Assembly (NCBI GenBank): GCA_023389095.1
Contig: JAEWFB010000486.1
Coordinates: 1 to 64,000 of the forward strand
DNA: 64,000 nucleotides
Origin: Actinomycetes bacterium
GTDB taxonomy: Bacteria; Actinomycetota; Actinomycetes; Actinomycetales; Dermatophilaceae
Direction: 5' to 3'
Shown here in pieces: positions 62,926-64,000 of this stretch. Position 1 is the stretch's first letter, and each line of letters begins with the position of its first letter. The notes beneath the pieces are model-generated. The model had not been told where the DNA came from. It was given only the letters and a program-made list of their open reading frames with translations, and made no database searches. A program made the translations under genes and the position numbers.

Positions 62926-64000
62926 ATGAGTAGTGGCGAGAACGGGTTCCATGTCGGACGGCGATCTCTGATCGCAGGGGCGGCCGGTGTGGTGGGAGCG
63001 GCCGCGCTGCCGTCCGGGGTCGCCCACGCCGCCCTCGCGCCGGCGTCCGCGGGACAGCCGAAGGTGCCGCCCCCGACGCGGAACTACCCGGCCAACTGGC
63101 CCCAGCCGCGTCCGTACGGGGTCGCCGACGTCCGCCCCGACCTGTGGCCGCGCGACGACAACTCCTTCGTCCTGCCCCTCGAGCTGCGGCCGCGCGACGA
63201 GGAGCTGGGCCGGGTGTGGATGCGGGACACCTATGTCAACTGCTTCCGGGTCGACGGCCGACCGCTCTACGTCGCCACCGGAACCACGCGGGTCCCGGGG
63301 CTCAGCGCCGCCGGACCGTGGAACGACGGCCTGTTCGTGTGGACAGCGCCGTCCCTGCACGGCCCCTGGCGCCTCGCCGACACGACCGGCTTCCGGCCCG
63401 GGGCCGAGAAGGGGAAGGTGTGGTCCCCGGAGTTCGTCGACGAGAACCGGCCCGGTCGCACCGTCGTCGCGCCGTGGCAGGGGTACTGGTACGACCAGCA
63501 GTTCGGCAAGCGCGGCCAGGCCTGGGCCCCGGAGCTGCACTACTTCCGCGACACCTGGTACATCGTCGCCTGCATGGGAGACCACTCCCAGAAGGTCGGC
63601 TCCTTCCTGCTCATCAGCGAGGGGGGACCCGAGGGGCCCTACCGGCTCGCGGAGGGCAACCTCACCAAGCCGTTCGGTGACCCGTTCATCGGCGGGCCGG
63701 GCTTCATCAAGCCGGGTGCCTACCACCACATCGACGGTGGGATGTTCAGCGAGGGCGACGAGGCCTGGCTGGTGCTGCACAACAACTACTACGCGCCAGG
63801 TTCCGCGACGACATGGAGGACATCGTCCCGACGACGAACCTGCCGACGTTCCAGCAGACCCCCTACGCCCCGGAGCCCTACCTCGAGGGGGCGTACGTGT
63901 TCGAGTACGACGGGAAGTACTACCTGGTCCAGTCCGCCTGGGACCGCACCTCGACCCAGCCCGACGGGACCACCCGCTACGCCTACGACAACCCCGGAGC
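62926..64000 (+). pseudogene. Secreted GH43-like protein, frameshifted and cut by the window edge
   Basis: ATG 62926 follows GGAGG and begins a twin-arginine-type signal (GRRSLIAGAAGVVGAAALPSG, cleavage near HAALA). A five-bladed-propeller, GH43-like domain follows with QAWAPELHYFRDTWYIVAC and HHIDGGMFSEGDEAWLVLHNNYYA. At about 63793 the frame breaks: the continuation RFRDDMEDIVPTTNLP, EGAYVFEYDGKYYLVQSAWDR is in another frame and runs to the edge, still family-like. A one-base loss or a GC duplication in TACTACGCGCC would explain it. As written, the protein reads into a basic nonsense tail. A role in polysaccharide breakdown is likely; the substrate is unknown. Confidence 0.72.

Noticed and set aside
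1..64000. CRISPR array, prophage, insertion sequence or tRNA gene
   Set aside because: No regularly spaced repeats, integrase or transposase frames, or tRNA cloverleaf signatures were seen on either strand.

Overview
The window is high-GC DNA with GTG starts, stop/start overlaps, lipoprotein binding proteins and actinobacterial gene families. It fits an actinobacterium, probably a soil Micrococcales (Intrasporangiaceae-like). That placement is inference from codon style and gene content; no rRNA or tRNA gene was seen.

Region 1 (1-12.6 kb) looks like a glycopeptide-catabolism locus. A GntR/FCD regulator and a DadA-type FAD amine oxidase run leftward. Rightward lie a cytosolic GH127 beta-L-arabinofuranosidase, a five-gene peptide ABC importer and two proline-specific peptidases (S33 and M24). 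Read together, they suggest import and dismantling of arabinosylated hydroxyproline-rich plant peptides (extensin or arabinogalactan-protein type).

Region 2 (12.6-27.9 kb) is an L-arabinose regulon. It holds galM and, divergently, a furanose-type ABC transporter, a LacI regulator, araB, araD, araA and a large secreted two-catalytic-domain GH43 arabinan-degrading enzyme. LacI-type operators (core ATGTTARCGYTCAC) lie at both divergent promoters of this region. Another lies in front of the GH127 gene 11 kb away, so regions 1 and 2 are probably co-regulated.

Region 3 (27.9-44.9 kb) is miscellaneous chromosomal content: folE, a DoxX-like protein, a sigma factor with a zinc anti-sigma-like partner, an extra mraY, small membrane proteins, glsA, a SulP transporter, a DUF2252 protein, an ArsR regulator beside a hydrolase, a secreted phosphodiesterase-type enzyme, and an FtsX-type exporter whose ATPase gene is frameshifted.

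Region 4 (45.0-48.0 kb) is a rearrangement scar. The C-terminal half of a LysR gene abuts the C-terminal two thirds of a hydantoinase-B gene. An intact BKACE enzyme and a hotdog thioesterase follow.

Region 5 (48.0-60.6 kb) is, by inference, a D-arabinan utilisation locus aimed at mycobacterial or corynebacterial cell-wall polysaccharide. It encodes a LacI regulator, GH172, GH116, an FGGY kinase, an L-fucose/D-arabinose isomerase-like enzyme, a lipoprotein DUF4185 (GH183) endo-enzyme and a CUT1 sugar importer. Three palindromic GAGAAATCGATT-type operators mark its promoters. A copper P-type ATPase with a CsoR-like operator follows, then a frameshifted, truncated GH43-like secreted protein at the right edge.
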